Below are positions 17,065-24,592 of a DNA stretch of 64,000 nt, one piece after another. The stretch comes from CAIOYC01 sp965277345. GTDB taxonomy: Bacteria > Pseudomonadota > Alphaproteobacteria > Caulobacterales > Caulobacteraceae. The position numbers were made by a program, and so were the translations under genes. The stretch covers positions 124,001-188,000 of the forward strand of contig CBDICI010000002.1 in assembly GCA_965277345.1 (NCBI GenBank), read 5' to 3'. Position 1 is the stretch's first letter. Each line of letters begins with the position of its first letter. Below the pieces are notes generated by a model that worked only from the letters and a program-made list of their open reading frames with translations, did not search any database and had not been told where the DNA came from.

Positions 17065-17562
17065 TTACCGATACGGCGCGTCGAGTTCTAGGCTTTTGGC
17101 GATCTCGCGCTCCCAGCGGTCGCCGTTGGCCAAAAGGCGGTCCTTGTCGTAGTAGAGCTCCTCGCGGGTCTCGGTGGCGAACTCGTAGTTCGGCCCCTCG
17201 ACGATGGCGTCCACCGGGCAGGCCTCCTGGCAGAGGCCGCAATAGATGCACTTCACCATGTCGATGTCATAGCGCGTGGTGCGGCGCGATCCGTCGTCGC
17301 GGGGTTCGGCCTCGATGGTGATGGCCTGGGCCGGGCAGATGGCCTCGCACAGCTTGCAGGCGATGCAGCGCTCCTCCCCGTTGGGATAGCGGCGCAGCGC
17401 GTGTTCGCCCCGGAAGCGCGGCGACAGCGGCCCCTTCTCAAAGGGGTACATGATGGTGGCCTTTGGGCGCCCCATCTGGCGCAGCGCGAGAAAGAAGGCG
17501 CTGGTGAAGTCCGACAGCATGGCCCCCTTGGCCGCCTGGGTGATGCGCGTCATGACGGACAT
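17065..17562 (-). CDS. nuoI: NADH-quinone oxidoreductase subunit I
   Basis: Carries clusters N6a and N6b. The two 8Fe-ferredoxin motifs CIACKLCEAICP (near residue 66) and CIYCGLCQEACP (near 105) are intact. The 165-aa length and the N-terminal amphipathic segment are typical. It sits 4 bp after nuoH. Confidence 0.96.
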   Translation of the reverse strand: MSVMTRITQAAKGAMLSDFTSAFFLALRQMGRPKATIMYPFEKGPLSPRFRGEHALRRYPNGEERCIACKLCEAICPAQAITIEAEPRDDGSRRTTRYDIDMVKCIYCGLCQEACPVDAIVEGPNYEFATETREELYYDKDRLLANGDRWEREIAKSLELDAPYR

Positions 17563-17566
17563 GGCG

Positions 17567-18679
17567 TTACGCTCCTTGACCCGGCCCGAACACGCGCCAG
17601 GCGGCGATGGCGGCGACGGCCACCAGGCTGGTCGGCAGGAAGATTTTCCAGCCGAGCCGCATCAGCTGGTCGTAGCGGTAGCGGGGGACGATGGCCTTCA
17701 CCATGGCGAACATGAAGAACCAGAACAGGATTTTCGCCGCCATCATGACGAAGCCGTGGGCCGAAACCCAGAACGGCCACCAGTGCGTGAGGTACGGCGT
17801 CGGCCAGGGCGCCTGCCATCCCCCGAAGAACAGGATGGAGATCATCGCGCACATCAGGACGATGTTCACGTACTCGGCCAGGAAGAACAGCAGGAAGGGG
17901 GTGGAGGAGTATTCCACCTGATATCCGGCCACGAGCTCGCTCTCCGCCTCCGGCAGGTCGAAGGGTGGACGGTTGGTCTCCGCCAAAGCCGAGATGAAGA
18001 AGACCACCATCATGGGGAACATGACCAGCGTGGCCACCAGATGCCACCAGCCGCCCTCCGACCCGCCGAACAGGTTCCAGTTCCAAAAGCCCCCGGCCTG
18101 CTTCTCGATGATCGTCGCCAGGTTCATCGAGCCGGACAGCAGGATCACGGTGATGATGACGAAGCCGATGGAGACCTCATAGCTGACCATCTGCGCCGCC
18201 GAGCGCAAACCGCCCAGGAACGGGTACTTCGAGTTCGACGCCCAGCCGCCCATGATGATGCCGTAGACGCCGAGCGAGGACACGGCGAATAGGTAGAGAA
18301 TGCCGACATTGATGTTGGAGATCACCCAGCCTGGCGCGAACGGGATCACCGCCCAGCCGCCCATGGCCAGCATGGTGGAGAGGAGCGGGGCCAGGATGAA
18401 GACGAACTTGTCGGCCCCGGCGGGGATGACGATCTCCTTGAACACGAACTTCATCAGGTCGGCGAAGGTCTGCAGCATCCCGAACGGGCCCACCACATTG
18501 GGACCCTTGCGAAGCTGCACCCCGGCCCAGATCTTGCGATCGGCCAAGAGGATGAAGGCGATCGAGATCAGCAGCACCACCGAGATCAGCACCACATGGA
18601 TCAGGGTCAGCACCAGCCAACCCACCGGCGTCGGCCAGAAGGCGTCGAATGGCGCGGCGATGGCGGCGAGGAGGCCCAT
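17567..18679 (-). CDS. nuoH: NADH-quinone oxidoreductase subunit H
   Basis: Membrane subunit at the quinone site, 370 aa and eight TM helices. It has ADRKIWAGVQLRKGPNVVGPFG, the conserved quinone-cavity loop with ALAETNRPPFDLPEAESELV, and GYQVEYSSTPFLLFFLAEY. The C-terminus reads PRYRYDQLMRLGWKIFLPTSL, as in the family. Confidence 0.96.
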   Translation of the reverse strand: MGLLAAIAAPFDAFWPTPVGWLVLTLIHVVLISVVLLISIAFILLADRKIWAGVQLRKGPNVVGPFGMLQTFADLMKFVFKEIVIPAGADKFVFILAPLLSTMLAMGGWAVIPFAPGWVISNINVGILYLFAVSSLGVYGIIMGGWASNSKYPFLGGLRSAAQMVSYEVSIGFVIITVILLSGSMNLATIIEKQAGGFWNWNLFGGSEGGWWHLVATLVMFPMMVVFFISALAETNRPPFDLPEAESELVAGYQVEYSSTPFLLFFLAEYVNIVLMCAMISILFFGGWQAPWPTPYLTHWWPFWVSAHGFVMMAAKILFWFFMFAMVKAIVPRYRYDQLMRLGWKIFLPTSLVAVAAIAAWRVFGPGQGA

Positions 18680-18682
18680 CGC

Positions 18683-20731
18683 TTATTCCGCCGCCATCTT
18701 CGCCGCGCCGCTGTGCAGGGCCGAGCATTCCGCCATGGTGACGCTGGCGCGGGCGATGGGGTTGGTGAGGTAGAAGTCCCTCACCGGGCTGGCGAAAGGC
18801 GCATCGGTGGTCTCGCCCGCCTCTCCCACACCCGCCAAATCGAACGACGCGGCGGTGGCGTGGCCCGGCGCATGGTCTACCTGACCGAAGGTCGGGTGAT
18901 CGGCCATCAGCCTTGCCCTGAGCTGGTCGATGGTGTCGTAGGGCAGGCGCGCGCCGAGCTGGTCGCTGAGCGCGCGCAGGATGGTCCAGTCCTCCCGCGC
19001 CTCGCCCTTGGGGAAGATGGCGCGCTCCGCCATCTGGGTGCGGCCCTCGGTGTTCACGTACAGGCCGGGCTTTTCGGTATAGGCCGCGCCGGGCAGGATC
19101 ACGTCCGCCCGATGGGCCCCCTTGTCGCCATGGCTGCCCATATAGACGACGAAGGCGCCCGTCTCGCCAAGCTCGATCTCGTCGGCGCCGAGCAGGAACA
19201 GCACCTCCGCCCCGCCCTTTTCCACCAATTGCAGTGCGGTCTTTCCGCCCTCGGCGGGGACGAAGCCCAGGTCGAGACCGCCGACCCGGCTGGCGGCGGT
19301 GTGCAGCACGTTGAAGCCGTTCCAGCCGTCCTTCACCAAGCCCATGGAGCCCGCCGCCTGCGCCGCCAGCGCCAGAATCGCCGCCCCGTCCGGCCGGGCG
19401 AGCGCGCCCTGGCCCAGGATGAACATCGGCCGCTCCTTCTGGATCGGGCCGTGATCCACGAAGCGCTTCAGCGACTCCACGCCCGCGCCGAGGTAGTTGT
19501 AGGGATAGGTCAGCTCGGCCGGCTCGCCCACCACCCCGATCAGCACATCGCCCCGGACCCAGCGCTTGCGGATACGGGCGTTGACCAGCGGCGCCTCGGT
19601 ACGCGGATTGGCGCCAATCAGCATGATCGCGTCGGCGTCCTCGATGCCCTGGATGGTGGTGTTGAACAGATAGCTCTCGCGGCCCCAGCGGAGGTGCGCC
19701 GCAGATCCGTCCTGGCGGCAGTCGATGGACTTGACCCCCAGCGCCGTGAACAGGTCCAGCGCCGCCTTCATCTCCTCCGCCGCGCAAAGGTCGCCGGCGA
19801 TGACGCCGATCCGGTCTGGGCTGGTGGCCTCGATCTTCCCCGCCACGGCGGCGAAGGCCTGGCTCCAGCTCGCTTCGACCAGCTTGCCGTCCACGCGCAC
19901 ATAGGGCCGGTCCAGCCGCTGGCGCATCAGGCCGTCCACGGCATAGCGGGCCTTGTCGGCCAGCCACTCCTCGTTGATAGCCTCGTTCACGCGGGGCAGG
20001 ATGCGCATCACCTCCGGCCCGCGCGCATCGACGCGGATGGCGGAACCCAGCGCGTCCATTACGTCCACGCTCTCGGTCTTCTTCAGCTCCCAGGGGCGGT
20101 AGTTGAAGGCCCAGGGCTTGTGGGTGAGCGCCCCCACCGGGCAGATGTCGGCGAGGTTGCCGGAAAGCTCGGAGGCGACCGCCTGCTCCAGATAGGTGGT
20201 GATCTCCGCATCCTCGCCCCGCCCGATGAGGCCAAGGTCGGAGACGCCGGCGATCTCGGTGGCGAAGCGGACGCAGCGCGTGCACTGGATGCAGCGGGTC
20301 ATGATGGTCTTGATCAGCGGCCCCATGAACTTCTCTTCGACGGCGCGCTTGTTCTCCGAATAGCGGCTATCGTCGCGGCCATAGCCCATGGCCTCGTCCT
20401 GCAGGTCGCACTCGCCGCCCTGGTCGCAGATCGGGCAATCCAGCGGGTGGTTGATAAGCAGGAACTCCATCACCCCCTCGCGCGCCTTCTTCACCATCGG
20501 CGTGTTGGTGAAAATTTCCTGCTTGTCGGCGGCGGGCAGGGCGCAGCTCGCCTGGGGCTTGGGGGGCCCGGGCTTCACCTCCACCAGGCACATGCGGCAG
20601 TTGCCGGCGATGGAGAGCCGTTCGTGATAGCAGAAGCGCGGGATCTCCTCCCCCGCCAGTTCCGCCACCTGCAACACTGTCATGCCCGGCTCGAACTCGA
20701 CGTCGCGGCCGTTGACCTTAGCTGTGGGCAT
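18683..20731 (-). CDS. nuoG: NADH-quinone oxidoreductase subunit G
   Basis: Large peripheral Fe-S subunit, 682 aa. An N-terminal [2Fe-2S] domain (FCYHERLSIAGNCRMC) is followed by the His-Cys3 cluster region (HPLDCPICDQGGECDLQD) and a 4Fe-4S set in TRCIQCTRCVRFATEI and DICPVGAL. The degenerate molybdopterin-oxidoreductase domain makes up the rest. The ATG at 20731 starts MPTAKVNGRDVEFEPG. Bases 20679-20731 are repeated at 21496-21548, so the upstream junction has been remodelled by an insertion. Confidence 0.96.
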   Translation of the reverse strand: MPTAKVNGRDVEFEPGMTVLQVAELAGEEIPRFCYHERLSIAGNCRMCLVEVKPGPPKPQASCALPAADKQEIFTNTPMVKKAREGVMEFLLINHPLDCPICDQGGECDLQDEAMGYGRDDSRYSENKRAVEEKFMGPLIKTIMTRCIQCTRCVRFATEIAGVSDLGLIGRGEDAEITTYLEQAVASELSGNLADICPVGALTHKPWAFNYRPWELKKTESVDVMDALGSAIRVDARGPEVMRILPRVNEAINEEWLADKARYAVDGLMRQRLDRPYVRVDGKLVEASWSQAFAAVAGKIEATSPDRIGVIAGDLCAAEEMKAALDLFTALGVKSIDCRQDGSAAHLRWGRESYLFNTTIQGIEDADAIMLIGANPRTEAPLVNARIRKRWVRGDVLIGVVGEPAELTYPYNYLGAGVESLKRFVDHGPIQKERPMFILGQGALARPDGAAILALAAQAAGSMGLVKDGWNGFNVLHTAASRVGGLDLGFVPAEGGKTALQLVEKGGAEVLFLLGADEIELGETGAFVVYMGSHGDKGAHRADVILPGAAYTEKPGLYVNTEGRTQMAERAIFPKGEAREDWTILRALSDQLGARLPYDTIDQLRARLMADHPTFGQVDHAPGHATAASFDLAGVGEAGETTDAPFASPVRDFYLTNPIARASVTMAECSALHSGAAKMAAE
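20679..20731 (-). repeat. 53-bp direct repeat, copy inside nuoG (5' end of the gene)
   Basis: 50 of 53 bases match 21496-21548 in the same orientation. This copy holds the functional first 17-18 codons of nuoG. Together the copies bracket the DUF433-DUF5615 pair. Confidence 0.9.
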
Positions 20732-20805
20732 GGCGTTTCTCGAAAGCGATATGCGGGTCAAGGAGGCGCGCGGTCACCGATTTGACTCTCGTCGACAAAA
20801 CGGCC

Positions 20806-21153
20806 CTATCCGCCGTCGCGCTTCGAGCGTTCGATGACCACAACCGGCTGCCCCGACCAGAGTTCTTTTTCGGCCGCGAGCCATGCAAGTTCGACATCCC
20901 GTAAGAGGTCCGCGTTGCCCCTGTTTCCGACGCGGAGCAAGAGGATTTGCGGGCCGCTTGCCGTCGATCTCCTGAGCAGGAAGTCGCTATCCTTGGTAAC
21001 GATGATGCGGCGTTCGGACAACGCCCGGCGCCAGATGCGGCCGTCATCCGCGCCGCCGCCCACCCAGTCGTAAACATGCGCGACGTCGTGCTCCTTGGCC
21101 GCCAGCCACAAGGCCAGCGCATCGGGAAGGTTCTCATCGACCACGAACCTCAA
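20806..21153 (-). CDS. DUF5615 PIN-like protein, putative toxin, 115 aa
   Basis: Begins MRFVVDENLPDALALWL and contains RRIIVTKDSDFLLR: the two acidic motifs (VDEN and TKDSDF) of the DUF5615 PIN-like fold, consistent with an Mg-dependent nuclease. Its ATG overlaps the end of the DUF433 gene by 4 bp, the usual arrangement of this presumed toxin-antitoxin pair. Activity is inferred from fold and pairing only. It lies between nuoF and nuoG, 74 bp before nuoG. Confidence 0.85.
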   Translation of the reverse strand: MRFVVDENLPDALALWLAAKEHDVAHVYDWVGGGADDGRIWRRALSERRIIVTKDSDFLLRRSTASGPQILLLRVGNRGNADLLRDVELAWLAAEKELWSGQPVVVIERSKRDGG

Positions 21154-21464
21154 TGGGTTGGCTGACCGTCCATGGGAAACGCGACCGCGACCATCAGGGC
21201 GCGCGAGGCGTATTCGCAGGCAGCCAGCACGTCTTCGCGCGTGAGAGGGGGATAGTCGAGAACGATATCGTCTACCGTCATGCCAATCGCCAGAAAGCCG
21301 AGAACGTCACCGACCCGGATGCGGGTGCCGGCGATACAGGGCTTGCCACCGCAACGGGCGGCGTCGGCCTCGATCCTCGGGGCCAGCGTTACGACGTGGC
21401 TCGGCGGAAACGGGGCCTCCGGGGGTCCCGATCCAGCGTCACGCTCGGCCTTGCGCGCATCCAT
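21150..21464 (-). CDS. DUF433 protein, putative antitoxin, 104 aa
   Basis: The core reads KPCIAGTRIRVGDVLGFLAIG then TVDDIVLDYPPLTREDVLAACEYA, the DUF433 signature (a small winged-HTH-like fold). It is the usual upstream partner of DUF5615. Residues 1-30 form a charged, Pro-rich extension. GGAG lies 7 nt before the ATG. In the nuo reading direction it follows a 25-codon remnant of nuoG. Confidence 0.85.
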   Translation of the reverse strand: MDARKAERDAGSGPPEAPFPPSHVVTLAPRIEADAARCGGKPCIAGTRIRVGDVLGFLAIGMTVDDIVLDYPPLTREDVLAACEYASRALMVAVAFPMDGQPTH

Positions 21465-21473
21465 GACCTTCTC

Positions 21474-21548
21474 CTACTCCGCTACCCGCGGCGCCGTCAT
21501 GCCCGGCTCGAACGCGACGTCGCCGCCGTTAACCTTAGCTGTGGGCAT
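21474..21548 (-). pseudogene. Truncated duplicate of the nuoG 5' end (24 codons plus stop)
   Basis: ATG at 21548 starts MPTAKVNGGDVAFEPGMT, matching NuoG except R9G and E12A, then diverges and stops at TAG. The first 53 bp equal 20679-20731 with three mismatches. The ATG overlaps the stop of the preceding 73-aa gene (TAATG). This looks like the original nuoG start position, left behind when the DUF433-DUF5615 segment entered. Confidence 0.85.
21496..21548 (-). repeat. 53-bp direct repeat, upstream copy (nuoG remnant)
   Basis: Partner of 20679-20731, separated by 817 bp repeat to repeat. The mismatches give one silent and two amino-acid changes relative to NuoG, consistent with loss of selection on this copy. 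Confidence 0.9.
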
Positions 21549-21769
21549 TAGACCGCTCGCTCTAGCTTGGGCTTTTCAATCGGCCATTCGGTCAAGGCGA
21601 ATACCCAAATCGCGATATAGCCAACGAACGGGATCAACATCAGCAACGCCCACCAGCCGGAGAACCCCGCCTTCCTCAAAATGAGCGAGGGCGGAACAAC
21701 CGTCGAAAGCGCAGTCGCCAACGCCGCGAGAACCACGAGCCAGTGCCAGATCGATAGACCGCTCATCAT
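21548..21769 (-). CDS. Small membrane protein between nuoF and nuoG, 73 aa
   Basis: Not recognised with certainty. Two hydrophobic helices (WHWLVVLAALATALSTVV, then WWALLMLIPFVGYIAIWVFAL) are joined by PPSLILRKAGFSG, followed by a short charged tail. It looks like the small two-helix proteins often called DUF805-like or PLDc-N-like, without the diagnostic residues. It starts 6 bp after the nuoF stop, so it is read with the nuo operon; a complex I role is possible but unproven. Confidence 0.7.
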   Translation of the reverse strand: MMSGLSIWHWLVVLAALATALSTVVPPSLILRKAGFSGWWALLMLIPFVGYIAIWVFALTEWPIEKPKLERAV

Positions 21770-21775
21770 CCCGCC

Positions 21776-23095
21776 CTACTCCGCCGCCGCCAGCGTTGCG
21801 CCCTGGACGTGGGGTCGCCCAGCGCGATAGTTGGCGATGCGCGCCTCCACCTCCGGGCGGAAGTGGCGGAACAGGCCCTGGATCGGCCAGGCGGCGGCGT
21901 CGCCGAGGGTGCAGATGGTGTGGCCCTCCACCTGGGTGGTGACCTCCAGCAGCATGTCGATCTCGCGCATCTCGGCCTGGCCCGAGGCCATGCGCTCCAT
22001 CACCCGCCACATCCAGCCGGTGCCTTCGCGGCAGGGGGTGCACTGGCCGCAGCTCTCGTGCTTGTAGAAATAGGCAATCCGGGCGATGGCCTTGATCAGG
22101 TCGGTGGACTGGTCCATCACGATCACCGCCGCCGTGCCGAGGCCGGACTTCAGATCCTTCAGGCTGTCGAAGTCCATCAGCGCGGTCTCGCACTGCTCGG
22201 CCGGGATCATGGGGACGGACGATCCGCCGGGGATGATGGCCTTCAGGTTTCCCCAGCCGCCGCGCACCCCGCCGCAATGGTCCTCCAGGAGCTGCTTCAG
22301 GGGGATGCTCATCGCCTCCTCCACATTGCAGGGCTTGTTCACGTGGCCGCTGATGCACATCAGCTTGGTGCCGGTGTTGTTGGGCCGGCCAAAGCCCGCG
22401 AACCAGTCCGCCCCCCGGCGCAAGATCGTGCCCACCACGGCGATGGATTCCACATTGTTCACCGTGGTCGGGCAGCCATAGACGCCGGCGCCCGCCGGGA
22501 ACGGCGGCTTCAGGCGCGGCTGGCCCTTCTTGCCCTCCAGGCTTTCCAGCAGGGCCGTCTCCTCGCCGCAGATATAGGCGCCCGCGCCGTGGTGGACGAC
22601 GAGGTCGAAGTCCCAGCCGTTCAGGTTGTCCTTGCCGATCAGCCTGGCTTCGTAAGCCTGCCTGACCGCCGCCTCCAGCACCTCCCGCTCGCGCACGTAT
22701 TCGCCGCGGATATAGACGAAGCATGTGTGGGCCTGCATGGCGAAGGAGGCGAGCAGGCACCCCTCGATCAGCAGGTGCGGATCGTGGCGCATGATCTCCC
22801 GGTCCTTGCAGGTGCCGGGTTCGGACTCGTCGGCATTGACCACGAGATAGTGGGGTTTGCCGTCCTTCACCTCCTTGGGCATGAAGGTCCACTTCAGCCC
22901 GGTGCCGAAGCCCGCGCCGCCGCGACCCCGCAGGCCGGAGTTCTTGATCTGGGCGGTGATCCAGTCGCGGCCCTGCGCGATCATGTCCGGCGTGGCGTTC
23001 CACGCGCCGCGCCGCTTCGCCGCCTCCAGCCCCCAGTCGTGGAAGCCGTAGAGGTTGAGGAAGATGCGGTCCTTGTCTTCCAGGATACCGACCAT
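21776..23095 (-). CDS. nuoF: NADH-quinone oxidoreductase subunit F
   Basis: NADH- and FMN-binding subunit, 439 aa. It has GLRGRGGAGFGTGLKW (NADH/FMN), the ESEPGTCKDREI loop, GAYICGEETALLESLEG, and the N3 cluster ligands in SCGQCTPCREGTGW with the final Cys in HTICTLGDAAAW. It begins 3 bp after the 80-aa membrane gene. Confidence 0.97.
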   Translation of the reverse strand: MVGILEDKDRIFLNLYGFHDWGLEAAKRRGAWNATPDMIAQGRDWITAQIKNSGLRGRGGAGFGTGLKWTFMPKEVKDGKPHYLVVNADESEPGTCKDREIMRHDPHLLIEGCLLASFAMQAHTCFVYIRGEYVREREVLEAAVRQAYEARLIGKDNLNGWDFDLVVHHGAGAYICGEETALLESLEGKKGQPRLKPPFPAGAGVYGCPTTVNNVESIAVVGTILRRGADWFAGFGRPNNTGTKLMCISGHVNKPCNVEEAMSIPLKQLLEDHCGGVRGGWGNLKAIIPGGSSVPMIPAEQCETALMDFDSLKDLKSGLGTAAVIVMDQSTDLIKAIARIAYFYKHESCGQCTPCREGTGWMWRVMERMASGQAEMREIDMLLEVTTQVEGHTICTLGDAAAWPIQGLFRHFRPEVEARIANYRAGRPHVQGATLAAAE

Positions 23096-23098
23096 GGT

Positions 23099-23341
23099 CT
23101 AGCGCGGCCCCCTGTACGGATTCTGCCTGGCCCACTGGGTGCGGACCCACACGGTATAGCCGGTCAGCCCCCAGCCGAGCGCCAGCACGCCGATCCCCAC
23201 CGGCATGAGCAGGGGCTGGTTCAGCGTCCGCGCGGCGATCAGGCAGGCACAGCCCACGACGATCACGAGCAGCCCCGACAGCCGCAGCGGCAGAGCCACC
23301 TGCTTCAACCGGTCCTTGTAGACGGCGAATTCGGGGGTCAC
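23099..23341 (-). CDS. Small membrane protein between nuoE and nuoF, 80 aa
   Basis: Two hydrophobic helices (GLLVIVVGCACLIAAR and LLMPVGIGVLALGWGLTGY) sit between a charged start (MTPEFAVYKDRLKQV) and a basic end (RTQWARQNPYRGPR). The ATG overlaps the nuoE stop by 4 bp and nuoF follows 3 bp later, so it is co-translated with the NADH-binding module. The family is not identified. Confidence 0.75.
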   Translation of the reverse strand: MTPEFAVYKDRLKQVALPLRLSGLLVIVVGCACLIAARTLNQPLLMPVGIGVLALGWGLTGYTVWVRTQWARQNPYRGPR

Positions 23342-24015
23342 GCCGCGCCCCCATCGACTGTTTCAGGCGCCGCCTGATTCGGCAGCGTCACCGGCTCGGC
23401 CAGCGAGCCGTCATAGAGCTTGGGATCGGTGAGGGTCTGCGCGCCGCCGGCCGGCTCGGAGCTATGGCGGCCGGCATAGGAGCCGGGCTTCGGCGCCTCG
23501 CCCGCCGCGAAGTCGTCGATGATCCGGCCCAGCGTCTCGGCGGTCAGGTCCTCGAAATAGTAGTCGTTGATCTGGGCCATGGGGGCGTTCACGCAGGCGC
23601 CGAGGCACTCCACCTCCTGCCAGGTGAAGGCGCCGTCGGCGGAAAGGCGATCCTTCTCCCCGATCCTGGTCCTGCACAGGTCCATCAGTTCGCCCGCGCC
23701 ACGCAACCTGCAGGGCGTGGTGCCGCAGACCTGGATCAGCGCCTTCGCGCCCACCGGCTCCAGCATGAACATGGTGTAGAAGGTCGCCACCTCGAACACT
23801 CGGATCACCGGCATGGCCAGCAGGTCGGCGACGGCGCGGATGGCGGGCTCGCTGACCCAGCCCTCCTGCTTCTGCACCAGCCACAGGATGGGGATCACCG
23901 CGCTGGCCTGGCGCCCATGCGGGTACTTGCCGATCCACCAGTCGGCCAGCCGCCGGGTCTCTTCGGCAAAGGCGAAGCGCGTTGGCTGGACTTTGGCCAG
24001 ACGGCGGACGGACAT
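23338..24015 (-). CDS. nuoE: NADH-quinone oxidoreductase subunit E
   Basis: Carries [2Fe-2S] cluster N1a in a thioredoxin-like fold. Ligands are QVCGTTPCRLRGA and VECLGACVNAPM. At 225 aa it is longer than the usual 160-180, because of a C-terminal extension rich in Pro, Gly and Ala. The helical N-terminal part (KYPHGRQASAVIPILWLVQKQEGW) is typical. Confidence 0.95.
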   Translation of the reverse strand: MSVRRLAKVQPTRFAFAEETRRLADWWIGKYPHGRQASAVIPILWLVQKQEGWVSEPAIRAVADLLAMPVIRVFEVATFYTMFMLEPVGAKALIQVCGTTPCRLRGAGELMDLCRTRIGEKDRLSADGAFTWQEVECLGACVNAPMAQINDYYFEDLTAETLGRIIDDFAAGEAPKPGSYAGRHSSEPAGGAQTLTDPKLYDGSLAEPVTLPNQAAPETVDGGAA

Positions 24016-24032
24016 TCAGTCGGCTCTCTCAC

Positions 24033-24431
24033 TCAGCCCTTGGGCCCGGGTCGAAGGGCGCGCCGGAGGATGGACGCCTCCCGGTTCGCGCGCCGCCACT
24101 CCTTAAGCAGCCACGCGCTTGGAGGGAAGAGCAGCAGCGCGATCCGGACGACGAGAATGAACGTCAAGGCCCAGATCGAGCCCAAAAACTGCGCCAGCAG
24201 GCCGTTCATACCCTCCTCGCGATAGGCCAGCGCATAGCCGCCGCGCACGCACACCGCCCCGAACAGGGCGGGCGAGACGATCACCGCCCAGGCCAAGAGG
24301 TATTTCGCACTGCCGATCGCCCGCCGCCGCCGGGGCGAGACGAGCGCGGCGAACAGCACCGACACGATCAGCGCGATCCCGAACCAGACATAGTGCGCCT
24401 CGGTAATGTCAGGGGCGATGAAGATGGGCAT
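24033..24431 (-). CDS. Hypothetical membrane protein between nuoD and nuoE, 132 aa
   Basis: Three hydrophobic segments (near residues 12-31, 43-63 and 83-103) are separated by SPRRRRAIGSAKY and a short periplasmic loop with a Cys. The tail is basic (RRALRPGPKG). The ATG at 24431 is chosen; a GTG directly before it is equally possible. AGGGGG and the GGGGAGGAG end of an R1 repeat lie upstream. The family is unknown. Confidence 0.65.
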   Translation of the reverse strand: MPIFIAPDITEAHYVWFGIALIVSVLFAALVSPRRRRAIGSAKYLLAWAVIVSPALFGAVCVRGGYALAYREEGMNGLLAQFLGSIWALTFILVVRIALLLFPPSAWLLKEWRRANREASILRRALRPGPKG

Positions 24432-24442
24432 CACCCCCTCTA

Positions 24443-24585
24443 CTCCTCCCCTGCGCAGCGGGGGAGGTGGCGCGGCGGCGCAGCCGACGTGACGGTGGGG
24501 GCTGCGCGACGCTAGTCTGAGAGGGCGGCGCTGCCCCCTCCACCACCCTTCGGGCGGTCCCCCTCCCCAGCTTCGCAGGGGAGGA
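24443..24585. repeat. R1 dispersed palindromic repeat, full copy (nuoD-24431 gene junction)
   Basis: Ends CTCCTCCCCTGCGC and TTCGCAGGGGAGGA. Inside are GTGACGGTGGGGGC and CCCCCTCCACCACC, as in the 9118 copy. It starts 7 bp after the nuoD stop (reading on the minus strand) and ends 12 bp before the next ATG. Confidence 0.85.
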
Positions 24586-24592
24586 AAATGAC

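Noticed and set aside
10590..20785. Several very long plus-strand ORFs across the nuo genes
   Set aside because: They are antisense to clear nuo genes and are rich in His, Gln, Arg and Asp, the usual mirror of hydrophobic GC-rich coding frames.
20732..21548. Insertion sequence or integron cassette carrying the DUF433-DUF5615 pair
   Set aside because: No transposase, integrase, terminal inverted repeats or attachment-type site is visible. Only the 53-bp direct repeat marks the insertion.
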